The notes beneath the pieces are model-generated. The model saw only the letters and a list, made by a program, of their open reading frames with translations. It was not told where the DNA came from and ran no database searches. Below are positions 16,463-24,404 of a stretch of DNA of 64,000 nucleotides, piece by piece; the first letter of the stretch is position 1; every line of letters begins with the position of its first letter. This DNA comes from MWDF01 sp964577435. Its GTDB lineage: Bacteria; Bacillota; DTU025; MWDF01. Position numbers and translations under genes: made by a program. Location of the stretch: contig CAZNZD010000002.1 of the NCBI GenBank assembly GCA_964577435.1, positions 32,559 through 96,558 on the forward strand, read 5' to 3'.

Positions 16463-17239
16463 TCATTTCGTGCCCAGGCCGCGGATTATCGCGATGCCCG
16501 CGCTTGCGCCTATCCTTGAAGCCCCCGCCCTAATCATCGCAAGGGCTGCTTCCGTGTCCCTTATGCCCCCGGACGCCTTCACGCCAATCCCAGGGCCTAC
16601 CACAGCCCTCATGAGAGCTATGTCGGATGCCGTCGCGCCTGCCGTGGAGAAGCCGGTGGATGTCTTCACGAAGTCGGCCCCCGCGGCCTTTGCCATGAGG
16701 CAGGCCTTCACCTTCTCGTCGTCGGTCAGAAGGCAGGTCTCGATTATCACCTTCGTAAGGGTGCTAATGCCCGCCGCGCGCACAACAGCTGCGATGTCGT
16801 CGTATACCAGCCCGTAGTCCGCGGACTTAAGGGCTCCGACGTTGATCACCATATCCACCTCGCCGGCGCCGTTTGCGATGGCATCCTTGACCTCCTGGGC
16901 TTTTACGTGCGATGTGTTCGCGCCGAGAGGAAAGCCGATCACCGTGCATACTGCCACATCCGTGCCGTCAAGCCTATGGGCGCACCGCTTGACATAAGCC
17001 GGGTTCACGCACACCGAGAAGAAGCCGTTCTCATCAGCCTCGTCGCACAGCTTGTCCACCATGGCCGAGGAGGCATCCGGCTTAAGAATCGTGTGGTCTA
17101 TGTAGGCGGCAAGCTTCTCCGGAGTGAGGCCGGACAGGTCCGGCTCAGTAAGCTTTGCGGAAGCGATGCAGGCGGAGAAGTCCACCGCTGGCAGGGATTT
17201 CTTCAGCTCCTCCAGGTTCTGCTCAATCCTGTATGTCAT
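16463..17239 (-). CDS. deoC: Deoxyribose-phosphate aldolase
   Basis: A 258-residue class I aldolase that splits 2-deoxyribose 5-phosphate into glyceraldehyde 3-phosphate and acetaldehyde. Seen: IDHTILKPDAS near residue 50, VCTVIGFPLGA, the KVIIETCLL strand carrying the conserved active-site Lys, ADFVKTSTGFS with the Schiff-base Lys, and a phosphate-binding KASGGIRD. It has about 45 extra N-terminal residues, which is common in anaerobes. The start ATG at 17239 follows CGGAGGTAAAG; the ORF open upstream to 17359 overlaps spacer sequence without a site. Its presence inside a redox operon is unusual: the acetaldehyde it makes may be a link. Confidence 0.95.
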   Translation of the reverse strand: MTYRIEQNLEELKKSLPAVDFSACIASAKLTEPDLSGLTPEKLAAYIDHTILKPDASSAMVDKLCDEADENGFFSVCVNPAYVKRCAHRLDGTDVAVCTVIGFPLGANTSHVKAQEVKDAIANGAGEVDMVINVGALKSADYGLVYDDIAAVVRAAGISTLTKVIIETCLLTDDEKVKACLMAKAAGADFVKTSTGFSTAGATASDIALMRAVVGPGIGVKASGGIRDTEAALAMIRAGASRIGASAGIAIIRGLGTK

Positions 17240-17340
17240 CTTTACCTCCGTAAGGTTATTTGCCCTTTGGACATATTTATATTCTATCACCGGGCAGCTG
17301 GCCCGGGGTGAAAACCGGACGGTCAGGTGAGGCGCCGCAA

Positions 17341-18279
17341 TCAGCCGACCTTGCGCCACCAGGGCTCATAAGTAGTGCACACAGGGCCGAAGACGGATGA
17401 GTAGAGCGCATTGGCCCCATCGGAGTAACCGCCGACGAAGGCCCTCACAGCTCCCATCCTGGACAGCCGGATAAGGCCATCCGTCAGAACCGCCCTTCCC
17501 AGTCCAATCCTCTGCTTGGAGGGGACCGTGGCGACCGGTTCGAAATAGGCGGTGCGGGTGACATCGTCGAACCATATGGTGCAGAAAGACGCTATGGAGC
17601 CGTCAGGCGCCACGGCGACCAGGTCCAGGTCCCTCCTGTAAAGGGGCGCGGTCTGGATGTTGCGGTACCAGGTCGTATCGTCCCTATTCTCTATGCCCGC
17701 CGCGATATCTCCGCCGTGAAAGCCAAGGCCCGAGGCATAGCACCTTTCCAGAAGCTCGAGGCCGTCGCCCAGAGGCCTGACGCAGTAGCCGGGAGGAAGG
17801 GGGGAGGGCACAGGCCCGACGGGAAGGTCCTTGACCCACTGCCTCTCAGCAGCGCCCTTCCTTACGTAGCCCTTCTCCTTCAGCAGGCAGATGCGCGCCA
17901 TGTTGTCTGAAGGGGTCCAGATGCAAAGTTGCTTGCCATTGCCCTGGATGTCCGCGGAAAGCGACCTTTCGGCGTGGCAAATCATCTCCTGCTCGAGCTT
18001 TTCGTCATCGTAACCCTGCCTGAGCATTATATGAGCTTCTCCGGGGCCGCCATCCGGGAGTACGATTCCGATTATCCTCCCGCCGTCCTCCCAGATGGAG
18101 GCCACCTGCTCCAGCGTGACCTTCGCGCAGTTGATCATCGTATGCCACCTGGCATAATCAAGGCGGGCCACATGCCAGCATCTCTCAGTCAGGCCGTTTT
18201 CGACCATGGCATCACGCAGGAATTCCCGCATGCGCCAGAAATCGTCCTCGCAGCTATACGCCCTCATAGTGATAGCCAT
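17341..18279 (-). CDS. Tandem GNAT-fold acetyltransferase
   Basis: A 312-residue protein with two GNAT-like halves. The N-terminal half (about 1-150) is divergent. The C-terminal half (about 155-312) has the acetyl-CoA strand and loop: FEPVATVPSKQRIGLGRAV, followed by AVRAFVGGYSDGANALYSSV. The acceptor substrate is unknown. The start ATG at 18279 follows CCGGAGGTGCGGT. It sits 17 bases after the stop of the ferredoxin-like gene and about 100 bases before deoC in the same operon. Confidence 0.82.
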   Translation of the reverse strand: MAITMRAYSCEDDFWRMREFLRDAMVENGLTERCWHVARLDYARWHTMINCAKVTLEQVASIWEDGGRIIGIVLPDGGPGEAHIMLRQGYDDEKLEQEMICHAERSLSADIQGNGKQLCIWTPSDNMARICLLKEKGYVRKGAAERQWVKDLPVGPVPSPLPPGYCVRPLGDGLELLERCYASGLGFHGGDIAAGIENRDDTTWYRNIQTAPLYRRDLDLVAVAPDGSIASFCTIWFDDVTRTAYFEPVATVPSKQRIGLGRAVLTDGLIRLSRMGAVRAFVGGYSDGANALYSSVFGPVCTTYEPWWRKVG

Positions 18280-18296
18280 ACCGCACCTCCGGAAAC

Positions 18297-19130
18297 CTAT
18301 TCACGCCTTGCCGGGATCATGAACTCGCAAGGGACGCCCACCTGGCACTTGCCGCAACCATATCTGGGCCTGAAGGACTCAAGCGTCATATCAAGAAACG
18401 CTGAGCACTTCTCGTGGTCCTTGCCGCCGGCAAGCGTTATCGCCCCTGCTGGGCAGTTGGCAGCACATCTCCCGCACATCGAGCAGTACTCCGTCAAGCC
18501 TGAGTAGGGCCTCGCGTCTGCCTCAAGCTCCTCCTCCGTGATGATGCTTGCAAGCCTTCCTGCGCTGCCTGATGCAGTGATTAGCCCCTTCGACAGGCCG
18601 AAAGTGCCCAGCCCGCAGATGAACGCGGCATGCCTTTCCGACCAGCAGCTTGTATAGGTAACCCCTGGGTGATGGGGGGCTTTGCATGACGTCTTCGACC
18701 AGAAGCGGGCATCGAGCGAAGGGACAGAGCACCTGTGGCCGGAAGCCATGAGCTCCGAGGCAAGGTCTGACATGACCCTGCTTATAAGGGCCTGGCCTTC
18801 GATTCTCGCATACAGCCAGCCCGCGGACGGCATGGCCATATCCCTGCTATTGCTCATGCGGATGCCTTCAGAGAAAGGAAAGAAGAATGACACCACGGAT
18901 TTCGCCCCGGGCAGCCATTCCTCAGGGCCCATATGGTGAGGCCCTATCACGCCGCGCTTCTTCAAGGCCTCGAAAAGGCCGTCAGATGCAGAGGCGACTG
19001 CCATAAGCGGCTCATCGAAGATGCGCGCCCCGGCAGCCTCTAAGTACAGGCCCCGGTCTGAAGGCGCCACATTGCCGCCTGATGCCTTAAGCAGCTCCGA
19101 TATTCTTCTATGGATATGCTTCCTTTCCAT
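18297..19130 (-). CDS. 4Fe-4S protein related to epoxyqueuosine reductase (QueG-like)
   Basis: A 277-residue cytoplasmic protein. The C-terminal third has a ferredoxin motif C-S-M-C-G-R-C-A-A-N-C-P and additional Cys (Y-G-C-G-K-C-Q-V-G-V-P-C) that can hold a second cluster. The middle part (GLGTFGLSKGLIT) resembles the cobalamin-dependent reductase core of QueG-like proteins. It lacks the HEAT repeats of full QueG, so it is probably a paralogue with another substrate. The start ATG at 19130 follows GGTGGGAG. Neighbours in the operon are an FMN reductase-like protein upstream and an acetyltransferase downstream. Confidence 0.8.
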   Translation of the reverse strand: MERKHIHRRISELLKASGGNVAPSDRGLYLEAAGARIFDEPLMAVASASDGLFEALKKRGVIGPHHMGPEEWLPGAKSVVSFFFPFSEGIRMSNSRDMAMPSAGWLYARIEGQALISRVMSDLASELMASGHRCSVPSLDARFWSKTSCKAPHHPGVTYTSCWSERHAAFICGLGTFGLSKGLITASGSAGRLASIITEEELEADARPYSGLTEYCSMCGRCAANCPAGAITLAGGKDHEKCSAFLDMTLESFRPRYGCGKCQVGVPCEFMIPARRE

Positions 19131-19169
19131 TTCTCCCACCTGTCGCCGAAAGTAATCACCTGATCCCTA

Positions 19170-19880
19170 TCAGAAGGGCCTGGCACCAGACAGCCAGCCG
19201 TTGGCCTCCCAATGGTTCCTGTCAGTCAGGTTCCAGTCGTTCTTCCTCATCATACCCCTCATTATGCTGAAGAAGAAGCTCCTGAACAACGGGTTGGATA
19301 TGCTTTCCCTCCTCCTGTACGAGAGCACTATCCTTCTTGAGAGCCTTGCGGCCGACTTCTCGATGGCACTCTTCCTGCCCTCCTTCACATCATCCCAGCT
19401 CATCGCCGACACGGGCGACTTCAGGGAGTACACTCTCTTTGCGCCCCAGAAGGTGAGGCTGTCACGCATGGCCTTGGTGGACTGGCCCAAGCCTGCTCCG
19501 GCAGTGGTCGAAACGGTAAGGCCGACCTTCCGGAACATGAGGGGGTTCGGCCTGTGGCTCATCCACATGAAGCAGAGGTGGTCTAGAAGTGCCTTCATCT
19601 GAGCGGACACATTCATCGCATACACCGGGGAGGTGAGCACGATAAGGTCGGCTTCCAGTATGGAATCGAGGATCGGCTTTACCGACCCGGCGTGGGGGCA
19701 TCTTTCCTCGCCCTTTGCGATGCAGGAGAAGCATCCCAGGCAGAAATGGGGCATGTCCCTGGGCAGGAAGAACTCGGTAAGGCTTACCTCCTCAAGCTTT
19801 CTTATCTCGCCGATTACGGCATCTGCGCTATGCCATGTGCTTCCATGCCTGAGGTTTCCGTTGATCACTGTCACCTTCAT
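19170..19880 (-). CDS. NAD(P)H-dependent FMN reductase / flavodoxin-fold oxidoreductase
   Basis: A 236-residue protein with the flavodoxin-like fold of the NADPH-dependent FMN reductase family: the FMN phosphate loop NGNLRHGST at residues 8-16, the Cys pair region FCLGCFSCIAKGEERCPH, and SPVYAMNVSAQMKALLDH. The Cys cluster is shared with iron-sulfur flavoproteins, so it may carry an Fe-S cluster. The ATG at 19880 overlaps the stop of the TetR gene by four bases (ATGA). Its C-terminus is longer and more basic than usual (R-S-F-F-F-S-I-M-R-G-M-M-R-K). Confidence 0.85.
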   Translation of the reverse strand: MKVTVINGNLRHGSTWHSADAVIGEIRKLEEVSLTEFFLPRDMPHFCLGCFSCIAKGEERCPHAGSVKPILDSILEADLIVLTSPVYAMNVSAQMKALLDHLCFMWMSHRPNPLMFRKVGLTVSTTAGAGLGQSTKAMRDSLTFWGAKRVYSLKSPVSAMSWDDVKEGRKSAIEKSAARLSRRIVLSYRRRESISNPLFRSFFFSIMRGMMRKNDWNLTDRNHWEANGWLSGARPF

Positions 19881-20548
19881 CTTGACGCGCCCTCCTGCTC
19901 TGGCCCGGAATCCGGCTTCGGCTGCCTTCCATAGGCCCTGCCGAAGTGCTCTATGTGCCTGATGAACATCTGCCTGGCCTCAGGGAGGCTTGCCTCATCG
20001 TTGTCGTACTTGTAGAAGATGAGGAATATGGGGGAGAAGAAAGCCATCGCCACCATATACGGGTCTGCTTCCATCATGAAGCCCTCCTTCATGAAGGCTG
20101 CGAACAACCCTGCCTGGAACTCGAGGGCATCCTCGAAGGACACTTTCCTGAACAGCCTTCCTAACTCAGGGTTCCTGTACTGCTCTATTGTCAGCAGCCT
20201 TCTCATCTTCACGCTTATGTCATCCGTGAAGTAGTGGTCGAACACCCGGGATGTCACCTCGGCGAAACGCTCAGCACTCATGCCGGCGTACATGTCCACT
20301 GTGCGCTCGTCCACGACGAAGCGCCCGTCATCTCCGGCGATCTGAACTTTACGGAACATCTCGGTGCCCCTTTCCCCGTACTCGGCCAGCAGGCAGTCGA
20401 AGATGTCCTGCTTGTTCTTGAAGTGGTTATAGAGGGAGCTCTCCTTGATTCCGACGGCCGAGGCGATGTCCCGAACTGAAACGGGGTCGAAGCCGTATGA
20501 GGAGAACAGGGTAAGTGCCTCCATAAGTATCCTTTCCCTTGTAGTCAT
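19877..20548 (-). CDS. TetR-family transcriptional regulator
   Basis: A 223-residue repressor. The N-terminal helix-turn-helix is clear (RERILMEALTLFSSYGFDPV then IKESSLYNHFKNKQDIFD); the C-terminal ligand-binding half is not diagnostic. The start ATG at 20548 has GAGGTG upstream; a GTG at 20560 would overlap the previous stop. It is the second gene of the operon it probably controls: a perfect 8-4-8 palindrome of the type bound by this family lies in the operon promoter (20985-21004). Confidence 0.9.
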   Translation of the reverse strand: MTTRERILMEALTLFSSYGFDPVSVRDIASAVGIKESSLYNHFKNKQDIFDCLLAEYGERGTEMFRKVQIAGDDGRFVVDERTVDMYAGMSAERFAEVTSRVFDHYFTDDISVKMRRLLTIEQYRNPELGRLFRKVSFEDALEFQAGLFAAFMKEGFMMEADPYMVAMAFFSPIFLIFYKYDNDEASLPEARQMFIRHIEHFGRAYGRQPKPDSGPEQEGASR

Positions 20549-20556
20549 AGCGCACC

Positions 20557-20946
20557 TCACAGAAGGATCGTCATCCTTGAGATCTCAATCACGAGCACCT
20601 GTGCTAGGAACAGGGCTGCAATGCTATAAAAAGCGGCCTTCCTGAAGGCATCCTTCCTTATCAGCAGGCTCAGCAGCCCGACAAGAAGCACCAGCCCTCC
20701 TGCGACTGAGCAGATGTTGGACTGCATGCAAGTCATCGAGAAGAGCGCATCCTCGCCGGCGTAGCCGTCCCTCATTGCCGATAGGAAGCTAACGCCGAGC
20801 CCAAGTACTATGAATAACGCGATTGCCCTGCCCCAGCTGAGCCTGGAAGATGCCGCTGTGATCCTGATTGCTGCGAACGAGAGAAGGCCGAGCACAGCCA
20901 CCGTGGTGAATATGCTGTAGGCATCGCCGAATAGTAGTCTCATCAT
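20557..20946 (-). CDS. Four-helix membrane protein of unknown function
   Basis: A 129-residue protein with four hydrophobic segments (about 10-30, 38-57, 78-98 and 105-125). I do not recognise the family. There are few charged residues in the membrane parts; the second loop carries a Cys pair (S-M-T-C-M-Q-S-N-I-C). It is the first gene of the TetR-controlled operon, so it may be the main target of the regulator, for example a small exporter or a redox-linked membrane partner of the flavoproteins downstream. ATG at 20946. Confidence 0.7.
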   Translation of the reverse strand: MMRLLFGDAYSIFTTVAVLGLLSFAAIRITAASSRLSWGRAIALFIVLGLGVSFLSAMRDGYAGEDALFSMTCMQSNICSVAGGLVLLVGLLSLLIRKDAFRKAAFYSIAALFLAQVLVIEISRMTILL

Positions 20947-20980
20947 TTCTTATGCCTCCCGATTAACAGTGGTTAGCTAT

Positions 20981-21009
20981 AATTTAACTAACGAATGTTA
21001 GTTAGTCAA
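20981..21009 (-). promoter_or_regulatory. TetR-operon promoter with operator between -35 and -10
   Basis: On the minus strand TTGACT (21009-21004), a 17-base spacer and TAAATT (20986-20981). The spacer is almost filled by the perfect palindrome TAACTAAC-GAAT-GTTAGTTA (20985-21004). Binding there would block RNA polymerase directly. The palindrome has the size and shape of TetR-family operators, and the second gene of the operon encodes such a regulator. Confidence 0.78.
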
Positions 21010-21042
21010 TAGGCTCCGACATAAAAGTTACATCCCCTTCTC

Positions 21043-21071
21043 ATGCCAAAACTGCGCTTATATAGTATAAT
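21043..21071 (+). promoter_or_regulatory. Promoter of tRNA-Lys
   Basis: ATGCCA (21043-21048), a 17-base spacer and a perfect TATAAT (21066-21071), about 20 bases before the tRNA 5' end. Confidence 0.6.
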
Positions 21072-21091
21072 TACATTTGCTATTTCCAATT

Positions 21092-21166
21092 GCGCCACTA
21101 GCTCAGTGGTAGAGCACCTGACTTTTAATCAGGGTGTCCTGCGTTCGATCCGCAGGTGGCGCACCA
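21092..21166 (+). tRNA. tRNA-Lys (anticodon TTT)
   Basis: A full cloverleaf: acceptor GCGCCAC/GTGGCGC, D-arm GCTC/GAGC, anticodon stem CCTGA/TCAGG with loop CTTTTAA, T-arm CTGCG/CGCAG with TTCGATC, and an encoded ACCA tail. Confidence 0.96.
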
Positions 21167-21181
21167 AATTACATAGAGATA

Positions 21182-21215
21182 GAGGGCCGGATGCAATCGC
21201 GCATCGGCCCTCTTT
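21182..21215 (+). terminator. Terminator after tRNA-Lys
   Basis: GAGGGCCG..GATGC pairs with GCATC..GGCCCTC and is followed by TTTT. The stem runs over most of 21182-21212. Confidence 0.85.
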
Positions 21216-21339
21216 TCATGCTTCGTGCCATATCGACGCTACAGATTACAGATAGGCTTAACACTTACCCCGAATATACGAATTGGTGCAGATGAGTAAG
21301 CTTTGCCGCCTTCATGCCCGGTGGTGGCTCCTCCATGCG

Positions 21340-21537
21340 TCATTGCTCAGCGTCCTTACTAACCTCGAACTCGCCGGGCACGTATCTTCCGGTCTTCATA
21401 TGCTGGCGGACGCACTCGGTCAGCAGGTACTCTATCTGCCCGTTGACTGAGCGGAAGTCAGCTTCAGCCCAGGCTGCTATCTGCTCATACAATCGGGCTG
21501 AGAGGCGGAGTGGGACCTGTTTCTTCCCGCCGTCCAT
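21340..21537 (-). CDS. Small ribbon-helix-helix (Arc-like) protein
   Basis: A 65-residue protein: VPLRLSARLYEQIAAWAEAD, then a helix with N-G-Q-I-E-Y-L-L-T-E-C-V-R. This is the strand-helix-helix pattern of Arc/MetJ-type DNA-binding dimers. Its ATG (21537) is one base after the stop of the SPFH gene, so the two are translated together. In related genomes a small Arc-like protein often follows an SPFH protein of this kind. Whether it binds DNA or the SPFH protein is not known. Confidence 0.8.
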   Translation of the reverse strand: MDGGKKQVPLRLSARLYEQIAAWAEADFRSVNGQIEYLLTECVRQHMKTGRYVPGEFEVSKDAEQ

Positions 21538-21538
21538 G

Positions 21539-22564
21539 TCAATACAAGCTGCCGCTGTTCACGACGGGCTGGGCATCCCTGTTCCCACACAGCACGACCA
21601 GGAGATTGGATACCATGGCCGCTTTACGCTCGTCATCCAACTCTACTATGTGATTTGCGCTGAGCTTCTGAAGCGCCAGCTCCACCATGCCGACGGCACC
21701 GTCGACTATCATCTTGCGTGCATCGATTATCGCGCTTGCCTGCTGGCGCTGCAGCATGACGACGGCGATCTCCGGGGCATATGCCAGATAGGTGATGCGC
21801 GCCTCCAATATTTCCAGCCCCGCATCCTGGACCTTGGAATGGATCTCCGCGCGGATACGCTCGGCAACAACGGCGCTTGAGCCGCGAAGGCTTCCCTCGT
21901 CGGGCTCGCCGTCACCTGTAGTGTCCACGTTGGGGGCCACATCATAAGGATATATGCGCACAATGTTTCTTAGGGCGCTGTCGCACTGGAGCGACAGGTA
22001 TTCCTTGTAATTGTCCACATTGAAGACAGCTTTTGCAGTATCCACGACGCGCCACATGACCGCGATACCGATCTCCACTGGATTGCCGAGGGTATCATTC
22101 ACCTTCTGCCTGCTGTTATTGAGAGTCATCACCTTAAGGGAGATGCTCTTGTTGCCAAGGGCCTCAAGCGCTTCGGCGCCTTCCGCACCGGGGCGTCCGG
22201 ACTTACGCTGCTGGCCGTTGTCCACATCCCCGCTTTGTCCGAGCTTGGTCTTCGCTGCAGGGTTTATAGCCGCGCTGAAGGGATGGACGAAGAAAAACCC
22301 AGGTTCCTTTAGGGTGCCGGCATACTTGCCGAAGAGAGTAAGCACCAAAGCCTCGTTGGGCCTTACGATCTTCAGGCCCAGGAATGGTATAAAGCCCACC
22401 ATCAGCCAAAGAATTCCGATGGCAAGCGCCAGAGCTCCGATGCCCCTTCCCTCCTCTAGAAGGATGCCGCCATAGATGGACAAGGGAATCGCCAAAACAT
22501 AGAGCGCTATTCCGACAAGCAATACCGGCATACCCTGCCGGGCCTTAAGTATCTTCTCCTGCAT
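21539..22564 (-). CDS. SPFH/Band 7 membrane protein
   Basis: A 341-residue protein with two N-terminal hydrophobic helices (about 12-32 and 40-62), then the SPFH domain: GLKIVRPNEALVLTLFGKYA, the central WRVVDTAKAVFNVDNYKEYL and the C-terminal AEIHSKVQDAGLEILEARIT, with helical VMLQRQQASAIIDARKMIV. Such proteins form large membrane scaffolds. A low-complexity, charged insert (about 115-140) interrupts the start of the SPFH domain. The start ATG at 22564 follows AGGAGGCG. It is paired with the Arc-like gene downstream. Confidence 0.9.
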   Translation of the reverse strand: MQEKILKARQGMPVLLVGIALYVLAIPLSIYGGILLEEGRGIGALALAIGILWLMVGFIPFLGLKIVRPNEALVLTLFGKYAGTLKEPGFFFVHPFSAAINPAAKTKLGQSGDVDNGQQRKSGRPGAEGAEALEALGNKSISLKVMTLNNSRQKVNDTLGNPVEIGIAVMWRVVDTAKAVFNVDNYKEYLSLQCDSALRNIVRIYPYDVAPNVDTTGDGEPDEGSLRGSSAVVAERIRAEIHSKVQDAGLEILEARITYLAYAPEIAVVMLQRQQASAIIDARKMIVDGAVGMVELALQKLSANHIVELDDERKAAMVSNLLVVLCGNRDAQPVVNSGSLY

Positions 22565-22587
22565 CTAAATCGCCTCCTGATACCAAA

Positions 22588-22615
22588 ATGATATCACAGA
22601 TATATCTTAACGCAA
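22588..22615 (-). promoter_or_regulatory. Probable promoter of the SPFH-Arc operon
   Basis: On the minus strand TTGCGT (22615-22610), a 16-base spacer and TATCAT (22593-22588), 24 bases before the start codon. The remaining part of the 22565-22833 divergent gap has no supportable gene. Confidence 0.5.
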
Positions 22616-22833
22616 GGGGTTTTTCGAAGCACCCAACTTTTTACAGACGACGTAGATGAAGGGTAGAATGACCGGGCTCCGGCACTGAATCGGTGTTATG
22701 GTAGCTCCCCAAGACGGCGCGCAGGAAGGTGGGAGGGAAACAGCTTATGTAAGGCACAATATGCTGGCATCGACATAATTTCCTCACAATTGGCGGATAG
22801 AATCGCATTAGGAATGATGCGGGAGGTATGGAC

Positions 22834-24279
22834 TTGTCTGGGAACCTGATCAATAGGGAATTGAGAATAGAGGGCATGGTCTGTTCCGGATGCGAGAACA
22901 GGATCGAGAAGAGGATTGCCGCCATGACCGGGGTGAGCAATGTGGCCGCCAGCTACAAGTCAGGAGTGGCAAAGGTCACATATGATCCTGACACGGTAGA
23001 CTTATCCGATATCATCTCCGAGGTGTCAGCCCTGGGCTACAAGGCGTCGGAGCAGAAGCCTGCAGGGAAAGGCAACGCCGGGCTGACTAAGACCATCGGC
23101 GCAGCCCTCGTGATACTAGCGACGTACTTCGTCCTCGACAGGCTGGGCGCTTTCGCGCTTTTCAACTCATTTCCGCTGGCCAAGCAGGGCATGGGCTATG
23201 GGATGCTGTTTGTCATCGGCCTTATGACTTCGGTACATTGCATCGCGATGTGCGGAGGCATCAACCTTTCTCAGAGCATCAGCATGGATAATAAGCCGGA
23301 ACCTAAAACCAAAGGGGTGGCGATTGAAGCCTTCAGGCCGCCTTTCCTTTACAACTTGGGTCGCGTCATATCGTACACGGTCATAGGCGGAATCGTCGGC
23401 GCTCTTGGCTCCGTAGTGAGCTTCACAGGGTATACCAGGGGTGTTGTGCAGGTCGTAGCAGGCCTTTTCATGGTGATTATGGGTTTGAACATGATGGGTA
23501 TCCTTCCGTCGCTCTCCAGGCTTGTGCCTGCGCTGCCGAAGGCATTGGGAGTGAAGGTGGGCAGATACCAGTCGGGAAGGAGCCCGCTCATCGTCGGGCT
23601 GCTAAACGGGCTAATGCCGTGTGGACCGCTCCAGGCGATGCAGCTATATGCGCTATCTACGGGAAATCCGGTGAGCGGGGCGCTTTCGATGTTCTTCTTC
23701 AGCCTCGGCACGGTTCCACTAATGTTCGGATTGGGGGCAGTAAGTTCAATGTTAAGCAGGAGATTCAAGGGTGGCCTTATGGTTGCGGGTGCGGTTCTGG
23801 TTGTGTTCCTGGGCGTAGTCATGTTCGGCAACGGCCTGAGCCTTTCAGGCGTGCAGGCTCCGGCGCTGGCGGCGGACAAACCAGCAGGAAGCGTGGCTCA
23901 GATAGTAAATGAGGTGCAGATAGTGAGCTCTAAGGTGCTGGCAAGCAGCTATGAGCCGATAATCGTCCAGAAGGGCATACCCGTACGCTGGACCCTCAAG
24001 GCCGATAAGGCGAGCATAAACGGATGCAACAACAGGATAATCATCCCGTCGCTCAAGAAGGAGAAGAAGATAGAGGCGGGAGACAACGTAGTGGAGTTCA
24101 CACCCCAGCAAAGTGGAGTGATACCCTTCAGCTGCTGGATGGGGATGATCAAAAGCAGGATAACTGTCGTGGACGACATCGGCGCCCTTTCTGGGGGCGC
24201 GCAGAAGAGCATATCGACGGAGGCCGCCCCTGAGGAAACAGATACTTCTCTTCCGGCGGTCCCGAGCTGCTGCCTGTAG
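22834..24279 (+). CDS. HMA - UreH/DsbD_2-type membrane - cupredoxin fusion, copper-handling protein
   Basis: About 481 residues in three parts. First, a heavy-metal-associated domain (about 8-75) with the metal site GMVCSGCENR. Second, a six-helix TauE/UreH-like transporter domain (about 85-330) with Cys-containing membrane motifs CIAMCGGINL and LMPCGPLQAMQLYAL. Third, an extracytoplasmic cupredoxin-like domain (about 350-450) with FSCWMGM as likely copper ligands and a Cys-Cys near the C-terminus. The whole suggests a route for copper across or within the membrane. The ATG at 22828 is only one base from GGGAGG, so TTG at 22834 is the better-spaced start. A response regulator and kinase follow. 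Confidence 0.85.
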   Translation: MSGNLINRELRIEGMVCSGCENRIEKRIAAMTGVSNVAASYKSGVAKVTYDPDTVDLSDIISEVSALGYKASEQKPAGKGNAGLTKTIGAALVILATYFVLDRLGAFALFNSFPLAKQGMGYGMLFVIGLMTSVHCIAMCGGINLSQSISMDNKPEPKTKGVAIEAFRPPFLYNLGRVISYTVIGGIVGALGSVVSFTGYTRGVVQVVAGLFMVIMGLNMMGILPSLSRLVPALPKALGVKVGRYQSGRSPLIVGLLNGLMPCGPLQAMQLYALSTGNPVSGALSMFFFSLGTVPLMFGLGAVSSMLSRRFKGGLMVAGAVLVVFLGVVMFGNGLSLSGVQAPALAADKPAGSVAQIVNEVQIVSSKVLASSYEPIIVQKGIPVRWTLKADKASINGCNNRIIIPSLKKEKKIEAGDNVVEFTPQQSGVIPFSCWMGMIKSRITVVDDIGALSGGAQKSISTEAAPEETDTSLPAVPSCCL

Positions 24280-24404
24280 GCGTACCGCTCAAGATCGCCC
24301 CGAAGGGAAGCAAAAACTCGGACGCCACGTTATATCATAGAGGGAGAAGGAAAGGGGCGTATTGGCCTCTTTCCGGATTCATCTGAGGTAGACGGAGGTT
24401 CGGA

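Noticed and set aside
22565..22830. Riboswitch in the SPFH/copper-protein divergent gap
   Set aside because: Some GC-rich pairing, but no match to cobalamin, SAM or other cores I could recall.
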